From contig NZ_SHKS01000001.1 of the NCBI RefSeq assembly GCF_004217285.1, forward strand, positions 1 to 64,000: DNA of 64,000 bases, in the 5' to 3' direction. The position numbers and the translations under genes were made by a program. Shown here piece after piece: positions 10,410 to 17,636 of this stretch. The notes beneath the pieces were generated by a model. The model did no database searches, had not been told where the DNA came from, and worked only from the letters and a program-made list of their open reading frames with translations. This stretch comes from Streptomyces sp. BK239 (lineage in GTDB: Bacteria > Actinomycetota > Actinomycetes > Streptomycetales > Streptomycetaceae). Within the stretch, counting starts at the first letter, position 1. Every line of letters begins with the position of its first letter.

Positions 10410-12231
10410 CCACGACGGGGGCCGCCGGCGCACACCGCTGCGCGCGACGGCGTACGCCGCCTGCGGTGTCGTACTGCTGGCCGGATGCGCCTCCATGCCC
10501 GACCACGGCGACCTGAGCGACGTGGAGTCCACGCCCCGCCAGGAGACCCAGGTGCGGGTCTTCGCCATGCCGCCCCGCGACGACGCACAGCCCGCCGAGA
10601 TCGTCCAGGGCTTCCTGGAAGCACTCACCAGCGACGACCCCCGCTACTCGACGGCCCGCCAGTACCTCACCCCCGCGGCCGCCCGGACATGGGAACCCGA
10701 ACGGTCCACCACCGTCCTCGCCGACGGGCCCGGCACCCTAGCCGGCCAGTCCGGCGGCCGGGAAGAAGGCGACGACTTCACCTTCACCCTGACCGGCACC
10801 AAGGTCGCCGACATCGACGCACAGCAGTCGTACACGCCCGCGGCCGGCGACTACTCCCGGACCGTGCACCTCACCCGCGACAAGAAGACCCGGCAGTGGC
10901 GCATCGACGCCCTGCCCGAGGGCATCGTCATGGGCAAGTCGGACTTCCAGCGCAACTACATGTCCGTCAACAAGTACTACTTCGCCTCCCACACCGCGTC
11001 CGCAGGCTCCGGACAGCCCATGGCCGTCGCCGACCCCGTCTTCGTACGCGAACGGGTCGACCCCATGACCCAGATCGTGCGCTCCGTGCTCGACGGGCCC
11101 ACCAGCTGGCTGCGGCCCGTCGTCAGAAGCAGCTTCCCCACCGGCACCGCCCTCGCCCGGGGCGTCACCGCGCTCGCCCCCGACGACCAGAACAAGCTCA
11201 CCGTCCCGCTCAACGACAAGGCCGCCCGCATCGGCCACGGCAAGTGCGACGAGATGGCCGCACAACTGCTGTTCAGCCTGCAGAGCCTCGCCCCCACCGT
11301 CGACGAGATCGAACTGCGCGCCGGCAGCCGGCAGCTCTGCTCGCTCACCGACGACCGCGCCACCGCCGTCGCCGAACGCGGCGCGGAGACCCACGCCGCC
11401 TACCTGTACTTCGTCGACGGCCGCCACCGCCTCGTCCGGATGAGCAGCACCGGCGGCAACAGCGCCAAAGCCGACGCCGTGCCCGGACCGTTCGGCGACG
11501 GCAGCACCGCGTTCCGCTCCATGGCCGTCGCCCGCGAGGAGCACACCGCCGCCGGGGTCGCCCTCGACGGCAGGAGCCTCTACGTCACCTCCATGGTCGC
11601 CGACGGCTCCCTCGGCGACCCGGTGCTGACCAGCAAGGGCAAGACCGAGAACGACCGGCTGACGACCCCCAGCTGGGACGGCCAGGGCGACCTGTGGATC
11701 GCCGACCGCGACCCCGCCGACCCCCGGCTCCTCCTGTTCGAGCAGGGCGGCGGCGAACCCCTGGAGGTCCTCACCCCCGGCCTCGACGGACGGATCAAGA
11801 CCGTACGGCTCGCCGCTGACGGCGCGCGGATCGCGCTGGTCGTGGAGAAGGGCGGCAAGCAGTCGCTGCTCATCGGGCGCATCGAACGGGACAAGAGCGG
11901 CGACAAGCCCACCGTCTCCGTCCAGGAACTGCGCTCCACCACCCCCGACCTGGAGCAGGTCACCGCCGTGACCTGGGCGGGGGACAGCCGCCTCGTCGTC
12001 GTCGGACGCGAGTCGGGCGGAGTCGAGCAGGCGCAGTACGTGCAGTGCGACGGCTCCGTGCCCGAAACGGGGACACTGCCCGGCCTCACCGAGGTCAAGA
12101 GCATCGCCGCCTCCGAGGACGGCGACGCCCCGCTCTTCGCCACCTCCAAGGACGGCCTGCTGTGGCTGCCCGGCGGAAGCGGCTGGCGCACGTTGAAGGA
12201 GACGGCCTCGGTCGCGCTCTATCCGGGGTGA
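10399..12231 (+). CDS. lpqB: Lipoprotein LpqB, MtrAB accessory
   Basis: 610 residues. The GTG start at 10399 has 'gaggaga' upstream and overlaps the end of mtrB. The N terminus is a lipoprotein signal with lipobox 'LLAGC' (Cys30). The protein contains a GerMN domain (about 170-300) and a C-terminal beta-propeller-like region. LpqB is always encoded with MtrAB in actinobacteria and modulates MtrB phosphorylation of MtrA. It should be anchored to the outer face of the membrane. Length and order agree with the family. Confidence 0.95.
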   Translation: MGADHDGGRRRTPLRATAYAACGVVLLAGCASMPDHGDLSDVESTPRQETQVRVFAMPPRDDAQPAEIVQGFLEALTSDDPRYSTARQYLTPAAARTWEPERSTTVLADGPGTLAGQSGGREEGDDFTFTLTGTKVADIDAQQSYTPAAGDYSRTVHLTRDKKTRQWRIDALPEGIVMGKSDFQRNYMSVNKYYFASHTASAGSGQPMAVADPVFVRERVDPMTQIVRSVLDGPTSWLRPVVRSSFPTGTALARGVTALAPDDQNKLTVPLNDKAARIGHGKCDEMAAQLLFSLQSLAPTVDEIELRAGSRQLCSLTDDRATAVAERGAETHAAYLYFVDGRHRLVRMSSTGGNSAKADAVPGPFGDGSTAFRSMAVAREEHTAAGVALDGRSLYVTSMVADGSLGDPVLTSKGKTENDRLTTPSWDGQGDLWIADRDPADPRLLLFEQGGGEPLEVLTPGLDGRIKTVRLAADGARIALVVEKGGKQSLLIGRIERDKSGDKPTVSVQELRSTTPDLEQVTAVTWAGDSRLVVVGRESGGVEQAQYVQCDGSVPETGTLPGLTEVKSIAASEDGDAPLFATSKDGLLWLPGGSGWRTLKETASVALYPG

Positions 12232-12329
12232 GGCGGGGGCCGGCCGCGATGCCTCGCGCTGCGGTGTGGTGCGGTGGTGCGTGTGTGGTGCTATGCGCGG
12301 GGGACCAGGTCGGAGTGACTTCCGGCGAG

Positions 12330-12374
12330 TTTTCCACAGGCGACCGGGGCGGCTTTCGGCCGGTTTTCCACAGG
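12330..12374 (+). promoter_or_regulatory. Pair of DnaA-box-like 11-mers
   Basis: 'ttttccacagg' occurs exactly at 12330-12340 and again at 12364-12374, same orientation, 34 bp apart, in the lpqB-comF spacer. The 9-mer inside differs by one base from the streptomycete DnaA box TTGTCCACA. Function is inferred only from the sequence match and from the pair. Confidence 0.4.
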
Positions 12375-12411
12375 GGTGGCCGCTTCGCCCCGCCCACGGC
12401 ACAGTGAACCC

Positions 12412-13404
12412 GTGGACAGCGTTCGTCGGTGGTGGCAGGAACTCGCCGCTCTGATCCTTCCCGCCGACTGCGCGGGATGCGGGCGGGCCCGCGTGATGCT
12501 CTGCCCCGCGTGCCGTACGGCACTCGCCGGCGCTGAGCCGCGCCGGGTGCGGCCCGAACCGGCACCGCCAGGGCTGCCCGCCGTGCACGCGGCGGCCCGG
12601 TACGCGGACGAGGTGCGAGCGGTGCTGCTCGCCCACAAGGAACGCGGCGCGCTGGCGCTGGCGCGCCCGCTGGGTGAGGCGTTGGCGGGGGCGGTACGGG
12701 TGGGGTTGGGGGAGGTGGGGATGGGGGAGGGGGCCCCACCCCAAGGACACGTAGGACACGTAGGACACGTAGGTCAGGTACGGCAGGTAGGGCACCTCAG
12801 ACACGAGGGGCACCTCCGACACGAGGGGCACCTCCAACACGAGGGGCGCCCGACGCACGAAGGGCGCCCAGGACGAGTACTCCTCGTCCCCGTCCCCTCC
12901 GCGCCCCGTGCCGTGCGGGCTCGTGGGCATGATCCTGCCCGTCGTATCGCGCTCGCCGCCGCTGTCGTGTTGCGGCGGGAGGGGATGCCGGTGCGGGTGG
13001 CGGCCGTGTTGCGGCAGCGGCGGGCGGTGGCCGATCAGGCGGGGCTCAACTCACGGCAGCGGATGGACAATCTCGGCGGCGCGCTGGCGGTGGCGCCCGG
13101 CGGGGCGCGGTTGCTGCGCGGTGGCTCGGTGGTGCTCGTCGACGACCTCGTCACGACGGGAGCGTCCCTGGCGGAGGCGGCGCGCGCCGTGCGCTCGGCC
13201 GTTTCGGCGGGGCGGGCCGCCGGCGAGGTGGCCGATCGGGGTGCGTTCAGGGGTGGGTCTGTGTATCGGGACGTTGGTCGGGAAGGCAGTGGGGTACGGG
13301 GGGTGAAAGAGCGGGAAGGAGGTGTGGGTCGCGGTGGCGGTGAGCTGCTGTTCGCCGCGGTGGTCGCGGCTTCTCCTGACTCTCCGGAAATAAACCGGAA
13401 CTGA
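12412..13404 (+). CDS. ComF-family phosphoribosyltransferase-like protein with internal repeat
   Basis: 330 residues. An N-terminal double zinc knuckle (CAGC near residue 20, CPAC near 33) is followed by a PRTase fold. The fold shows 'RQRRAVADQAGLNSRQRMDN' and the PRPP-binding loop 'VVLVDDLVTTGASL'. ComF proteins are linked to DNA uptake or transformation in other bacteria; their role in Streptomyces is unknown. The GTG at 12412 is preferred; another GTG at 12376 is in frame. Odd point: residues about 112-150 consist of in-frame tandem repeats (GHV units, then GHLRHE units) inserted between the two halves of the fold. The C-terminal 80 residues look less conserved. Confidence 0.88.
   Translation: MDSVRRWWQELAALILPADCAGCGRARVMLCPACRTALAGAEPRRVRPEPAPPGLPAVHAAARYADEVRAVLLAHKERGALALARPLGEALAGAVRVGLGEVGMGEGAPPQGHVGHVGHVGQVRQVGHLRHEGHLRHEGHLQHEGRPTHEGRPGRVLLVPVPSAPRAVRARGHDPARRIALAAAVVLRREGMPVRVAAVLRQRRAVADQAGLNSRQRMDNLGGALAVAPGGARLLRGGSVVLVDDLVTTGASLAEAARAVRSAVSAGRAAGEVADRGAFRGGSVYRDVGREGSGVRGVKEREGGVGRGGGELLFAAVVAASPDSPEINRN
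12745..12861 (+). repeat. In-frame 9-bp and 18-bp tandem repeats inside comF
   Basis: Three exact copies of 'ggacacgta' (12745-12771) and two diverged copies (12772-12789) run into four 18-bp units starting at 12790, 12808, 12826 and 12844. The first three differ by only one or two bases ('gggcacctccgacacgag' type). Every unit is a multiple of three, so the reading frame is kept. Confidence 0.9.
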
Positions 13405-13719
13405 GTGCCCACTTGCGTCGTTGCAGGTAATGAGAGAGCGAATTCACCTGAACGGAGGTACGCGGTAGTAGAGGGTGACGCCATCCGTCCGGGCGAGATA
13501 TGTTCGGTTGTGAGGGAAAGCCGCAGGCCACACCTCTCGAATCCGAATCCTGTGCTGCGGTTTTCGCTATGGGGCCGTGGCGCCTGGCGTGGAGTTCTCG
13601 CCCATGGGGGAGGAGGAGGTGGGAGTCACCGAGTCCGAGGTTCCGGTGCTCACCGGAGCTTGGTGCAAAAGGGAGATGCTCCGCCGTTGATGCGGAGCGA
13701 TCCGGGAACGGAGTTCTGC
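13405..13719 (+). other. Spacer between comF and hpf (315 bp)
   Basis: No gene is supported here. The frame of the hibernation factor stays open through it, but its composition and lack of conservation-like motifs argue against coding. An in-frame ATG at 13690 with a weak upstream purine run is an alternative hpf start. The stretch must hold the hpf promoter. I see no clear consensus -35/-10 pair. Confidence 0.5.
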
Positions 13720-14412
13720 GTGGACATCGTCGTCAAGGGCCGCAAGACCGAGGTGCCCGAGCGGTTCCGCAAGCACGTGGCCGAGAAGCTGAAGCTGGAG
13801 AAGATCCAGAAGCTCGACGGCAAGGTGATCAGCCTCGACGTCGAGGTGTCCAAGGAGCCCAACCCGCGACAGGCCGACCGGTGTGAGCGAGTGGAGATCA
13901 CGCTCCGCTCCCGTGGTCCGGTGATCCGGGCGGAGGCGGCGGCAAGCGACCCCTACGCGGCACTCGATCTGGCGGCGGAGAAGCTGGACGCCCAGCTCCG
14001 CAAGCAGCACGACAAGCGTTACACGCGGCGCGGCGCGCGCCGGATCACGGCGGCGGAGGTCGCCGATCACGTTCCGGGCGTCGCGACCCTGAACGGCAAC
14101 GGGCAGCCCGTCTCCACCGAGGAGTCGGAAGGCGTGCCCACGAAGAGGATCGGCTCGCTCGAGGTGCAGGGCGAAGGGCCCCTCGTGGTCCGCGAGAAGA
14201 CGCATGTGGCTGCTCCGATGACGCTCGACCAGGCCCTCTACGAGATGGAACTGGTCGGTCACGACTTCTACCTTTTCGTCGACTCCGAGACGAAGGAACC
14301 CAGCGTCGTTTATCGGCGGCACGCCTACGACTACGGCGTCATCCACCTCAGCACGGACACGATGGTCACGCAGGCCCATTCGCCCGAGGCGGGCGGCGCG
14401 CTGGGCGGCTGA
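13720..14412 (+). CDS. hpf: Long-form ribosome hibernation promoting factor
   Basis: 230 residues from the GTG at 13720, which has 'ggag' 6 nt upstream and gives the usual 'MDIVVKGRKTEVPERF' N terminus. The N-terminal S30AE domain (about 1-100) binds the decoding region of the 30S subunit. The C-terminal domain (about 160-220, 'QALYEMELVGHDFYLFVDSET') dimerises two ribosomes into 100S particles in long HPF proteins. It would store inactive ribosomes in stationary phase or stress. The ATG at 13690 would add ten residues. Confidence 0.94.
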   Translation: MDIVVKGRKTEVPERFRKHVAEKLKLEKIQKLDGKVISLDVEVSKEPNPRQADRCERVEITLRSRGPVIRAEAAASDPYAALDLAAEKLDAQLRKQHDKRYTRRGARRITAAEVADHVPGVATLNGNGQPVSTEESEGVPTKRIGSLEVQGEGPLVVREKTHVAAPMTLDQALYEMELVGHDFYLFVDSETKEPSVVYRRHAYDYGVIHLSTDTMVTQAHSPEAGGALGG

Positions 14413-14434
14413 CCCTGCGCGGTGACGGTTGAAA

Positions 14435-14473
14435 GGTGCCCCCGTGGAGCGCGTGTGCGCCCCCGGGGGCACC
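14435..14473 (+). terminator. Hairpin terminator after hpf
   Basis: Outer arms 'ggtgcccccg' and 'cgggggcacc' are perfect complements, and an inner GCGC pair extends the stem. There is no T-run, which is common for streptomycete terminators. It lies 23 nt after the hpf stop and ahead of the response regulator gene. Confidence 0.6.
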
Positions 14474-14618
14474 GGTGTGCGACCCCCTGGGACGCCGCTA
14501 CGTCACCGTGTTGTCGTCCGGGCATGGAATCATGGCGGGCAACGGCTCAACCGTTGGGCCGGTGCCTTGCGTTGGCGATGGCAAAGGACCACTGCCACAG
14601 CCTTCTGGGGGAGGAACG

Positions 14619-15365
14619 ATGGCGGACAGCTTCGGACCGATGCGTGACGGGGGTGCCGGCGCGGGCGTCGCCGGTGAGGGCCCGGACGCGGGCCCTGAGC
14701 GCGGTGAGCCGATCAGAGTCCTTGTCGTGGACGATCACGCCTTGTTCCGCCGGGGGTTGGAGATCGTGCTGGCGGCCGAGGAGGACATCCAGGTCGTGGG
14801 TGAGGCGGGCGACGGCGCGGAGGCCGTGGACAAGGCCGCCGATCTGCTGCCGGACATCGTGCTGATGGATGTGCGGATGCCCAAGCGCGGTGGGATCGAG
14901 GCGTGCACCTCCATCAAGGAGGTGGCCCCCAGCGCGAAGATCATCATGTTGACGATCAGCGATGAGGAGGCCGACCTCTATGACGCGATCAAGGCGGGTG
15001 CGACGGGATATCTCCTGAAGGAGATCTCCACGGACGAGGTCGCCACCGCCATTCGCGCGGTGGCCGACGGTCAGTCGCAGATCAGTCCCTCGATGGCGTC
15101 GAAACTGCTCACCGAGTTCAAATCGATGATCCAGCGGACCGATGAGCGTCGGCTGGTTCCCGCGCCGCGGCTGACGGACCGTGAGCTGGAAGTGCTCAAG
15201 CTCGTCGCCACGGGGATGAACAACCGGGACATCGCCAAGGAGTTGTTCATCTCCGAGAACACCGTGAAGAACCATGTGCGCAACATCCTGGAGAAGCTGC
15301 AGTTGCACTCCAGGATGGAGGCCGTGGTGTATGCGATGCGGGAGAAGATCCTCGAGATCCGTTAG
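14619..15365 (+). CDS. Orphan NarL/FixJ-type response regulator
   Basis: 248 residues. Receiver domain about 32-150 has 'VVDDH', phospho-acceptor Asp84 in 'VLMDVRMP' and the Lys in 'GYLLKE'. The C-terminal LuxR helix-turn-helix is 'LTDRELEVLKLVATGMNNRDIAKELFIS' (split here as 'LTDRELEVLKLVATG' then 'NNRDIAKELFISENTVKNH'). The ATG at 14619 follows 'gggggagg'. The first 31 residues are Gly/Ala-rich and extra. No histidine kinase gene is adjacent, so it is an orphan regulator or is driven by a distant kinase. Regulated genes cannot be read from the sequence. Confidence 0.93.
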   Translation: MADSFGPMRDGGAGAGVAGEGPDAGPERGEPIRVLVVDDHALFRRGLEIVLAAEEDIQVVGEAGDGAEAVDKAADLLPDIVLMDVRMPKRGGIEACTSIKEVAPSAKIIMLTISDEEADLYDAIKAGATGYLLKEISTDEVATAIRAVADGQSQISPSMASKLLTEFKSMIQRTDERRLVPAPRLTDRELEVLKLVATGMNNRDIAKELFISENTVKNHVRNILEKLQLHSRMEAVVYAMREKILEIR

Positions 15366-15380
15366 GCACGCGCGCGGTGG

Positions 15381-16553
15381 TCAGGCGAGGGCGCGGGCGA
15401 GTTCTCTGGTGAGGGGTTCGCGCAGGCCGGGTGCGTCGACGCGTTCCACGCGTACGTCCGTGCAGCCGACCCAGCCGGCGGCTTCGATCAGGGCCTGTGC
15501 GACGCCGTGGACCGCTTTGGGGCCGTCCAGGCTGACCTGCCGTGCGACGAGTGTGCGTCCTTCGCGGGCGGGGTCCACGCGGCCGACCAGGCGGCCGCCG
15601 GACAGGACGGGCATCGCGAAGTAGCCGTGGACGCGCTTGGGCTTGGGGACGTAGGCCTCCAGGCGGTGGGTGAAGCCGAAGAGGCGTTCGGTGCGGGCCC
15701 GTTCCCAGATGAGGGAGTCGAAGGGCGACAGCAGCGTGGTGCGGTGGCGGCCGCGCGGGACGGTCTCCAGGGCCGCCGGGTCGGCCCAGGCGGGCTTGGA
15801 CCAGCCCGCGACGGTGACGGGCACCAGGCCCGAGTCGGCGATGACCTGGTCGAACTGCTCGCCCTTGAGGCGGTGGTAGTCGGCGATGTCCGCGCGTGTG
15901 CCGACGCCGAGGGACTGGCCGGCGAGGCGGACCAGGCGGCGCAGGCATTCGGTGTCGTCCAGCTCGTCGTGCAGGAGGTCTGCGGGGACGGCACGTTCGG
16001 CGAGGTCGTAGACGCGCTTCCAGCCGCGGCGTTCGACGCAGACGACCTCGCCGTACATCAGGGCGCGTTCCACGGCGACCTTGGTGCCGGACCAGTCCCA
16101 CCACTCGCTGGTCTTCTTCGCGCCGCCCAACTCGGTCGCGGTGAGGGGGCCTTCGGTGCGCAGTTGTTTGATGACCTGGTCGTAGGCGCCGTCGGGGAGG
16201 TGGTGGTGCCACTGGGGGCGGGCGCGGTAGGCGCGGCGGCGGAAGGCGAAGTGGGGCCATTCCTCGATGGGGAGGATGCAGGCTGCGTGGGACCAGTACT
16301 CGAAGGCGTGGGTGTCCTTCCAGTAGGCGTTCTCGACGGTGGTGCGGCCGACGGCGCCCAGGCGGGCGTAGGGGATGAGTTCGTGGGAGCGGGCGAGGAC
16401 GGAGATGGTGTCGAGCTGGACGGCGCCGAGGTGGCGCAGGACGCCGCGGACGCCGGCCCGGCGGTCGGGCGTGCCGAGGAAGCCCTGGGCTTTCAGGGCG
16501 ATGCGGCGGGCTTCGTCCGCGGTGAGTTCTGCGGTGGGCGGCGGGGTCGTCAT
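15381..16553 (-). CDS. YcaQ/AlkX-like winged-helix DNA glycosylase
   Basis: 390 residues, HTH_42 (formerly DUF1006) family. These proteins are tandem winged-helix DNA glycosylases that unhook interstrand crosslinks or remove bulky alkylated bases. 'GAVQLDTISVLARSHE' near residues 44-58 contains the Q-x-D catalytic motif (Gln46, Asp48) of the YcaQ branch, rather than the Q-x-Q of the AlkZ self-resistance branch. It therefore looks like a general crosslink-repair enzyme and not a natural-product resistance gene. The gene converges on the response regulator with only 15 bp between them. The ATG at 16553 is chosen; a GTG three codons upstream is possible. Confidence 0.85.
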   Translation of the reverse strand: MTTPPPTAELTADEARRIALKAQGFLGTPDRRAGVRGVLRHLGAVQLDTISVLARSHELIPYARLGAVGRTTVENAYWKDTHAFEYWSHAACILPIEEWPHFAFRRRAYRARPQWHHHLPDGAYDQVIKQLRTEGPLTATELGGAKKTSEWWDWSGTKVAVERALMYGEVVCVERRGWKRVYDLAERAVPADLLHDELDDTECLRRLVRLAGQSLGVGTRADIADYHRLKGEQFDQVIADSGLVPVTVAGWSKPAWADPAALETVPRGRHRTTLLSPFDSLIWERARTERLFGFTHRLEAYVPKPKRVHGYFAMPVLSGGRLVGRVDPAREGRTLVARQVSLDGPKAVHGVAQALIEAAGWVGCTDVRVERVDAPGLREPLTRELARALA

Positions 16554-16632
16554 GGTGGGCACGATAGGGGCTGGGTCTGACAGTGCGGGCTGAGCTGCGA
16601 GGACGCGGGCCGCGGGGCGGCGGGTCGCGCTC

Positions 16633-17229
16633 TCAGGCAGCTCCGGTCGGTGCGGGCCGGTCGGTCGGTGCCGGCAGGTAGGGGGTGGTGGAGGGCAGGC
16701 CGAGGTCGGAGGGGAGGAGGGAGGCCACCCAGCAGTCGCGGCGTACGCCCTTGTTGTCGGTGGCGGAGCGCAGGGTGCCTTCGAGGGTGAAGCCGGCCTT
16801 CTCGGCGACGGCGCGGGAGGCGGTGTTGCCGACTTCGGCGCGCCACTCGACGCGGTCCACGCCCAGGTGGGTGAAGGCCCAGCGGGAGGCGGTGCGGGCG
16901 GCCTCGGTGGTGTAGCCGCGGCCTCGGTGTTCCTTGGCGGCCCAGAAGCCGATCTCGGCGGTGCCGGGGGAGCGCATGGTGAGGCTGAGCATGCCGGTGA
17001 GGGCGCCGTCGGGGAGGAAGACGCCGAAGGTGAACATGGAGCGGTCGGCCCAGCCGTCGGGGGAGAGCTGTTCGGTGAAGCTGCGGGCGTGTTCGGGGAG
17101 GTAGGGGGAGGGGATGGTGGTCCAGCGCTGGATGTCGGGGTCCTGGGCGCAGGTGTGGACGGCGTCGGTGTCCTGGGGGCCGGGGGCGCGCAGGACGAGG
17201 CGGTCCGTGGTGAGGGTGACGGGCTCCAT
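16633..17229 (-). CDS. GNAT-family N-acetyltransferase (RimJ/RimL type)
   Basis: 198 residues from the ATG at 17229. 'LTTDRLVLRAPGPQDTDAV' opens the fold. 'IGFWAAKEHRGRGYTTEAAR' is the acetyl-CoA pyrophosphate-binding motif A. 'RVEWRAEVGNTASRAVAEKAGF' is motif B. This is the RimJ/RimL-like subfamily, which acetylates amino groups of proteins or small molecules. The substrate cannot be predicted. The open frame extends upstream through a repeated GC-rich stretch that is not likely to be coding. Confidence 0.88.
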   Translation of the reverse strand: MEPVTLTTDRLVLRAPGPQDTDAVHTCAQDPDIQRWTTIPSPYLPEHARSFTEQLSPDGWADRSMFTFGVFLPDGALTGMLSLTMRSPGTAEIGFWAAKEHRGRGYTTEAARTASRWAFTHLGVDRVEWRAEVGNTASRAVAEKAGFTLEGTLRSATDNKGVRRDCWVASLLPSDLGLPSTTPYLPAPTDRPAPTGAA

Positions 17230-17636
17230 CGGGCGATTCTGCGCGGGCGGGCGGGGTGGACGCCAGGTCATTTGCGGGCGGGGTACGGCGTGGGTGCCGG
17301 GTCGGGTACGGCGTGGGCGCCGGGTGGTGTGCGGGCCGGGTACGGCGTGGGTGCCCGGTGATCTGCCGGCCGGGTGCACCCTGTGTGCGGGTGATCACGG
17401 TTCGCGTGATTCGTTCGCGGGTTGCGGCACCATCCGTGAGGTCCGGCCGTTGTCCAGTGTGAAGAGCAATGGCTGTGCGGTGTGGAGAACAATGTGGGGC
17501 ATGTGCGCCGCGCTGTGCGGTCCGCGCCACGGCAGGCCTCCCGGCGTGGCGGGGTCCTCGCATACGATGGCCGTTGCTCAGTCAGTCATCAGGAAACCGA
17601 CCGTCCCAGGCCCGACCGGCAAGGAGACCAACCCCC
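17230..17636 (+). other. Spacer between the GNAT gene and secA (407 bp)
   Basis: This divergent spacer holds three direct copies of a roughly 23-bp GC-rich repeat (17279-17359) on the GNAT side. On the secA side there is a possible -10-like 'tacgat' at 17563-17568, without a clear -35. No gene is supported. A long frame running into secA is out of keeping with the conserved SecA N terminus. Confidence 0.5.
17279..17359 (+). repeat. Three imperfect direct repeats upstream of the GNAT gene
   Basis: Copies at about 17279-17302, 17303-17325 and 17337-17359 share the core 'gggtacggcgtggg' followed by 'tgccgggt' or a one-base variant. The first two are adjacent and the third is offset by 11 bp. 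Confidence 0.75.

Noticed and set aside
12745..12861. A CRISPR array at the comF repeats
   Set aside because: The units are only 9 and 18 bp, contiguous and without spacers, and they lie inside a coding frame.
15381..16553. YcaQ-like protein as a natural-product self-resistance glycosylase (AlkZ type)
   Set aside because: The catalytic motif is Q-x-D ('AVQLDT'), typical of the general-repair YcaQ branch, and no biosynthetic cluster surrounds it.
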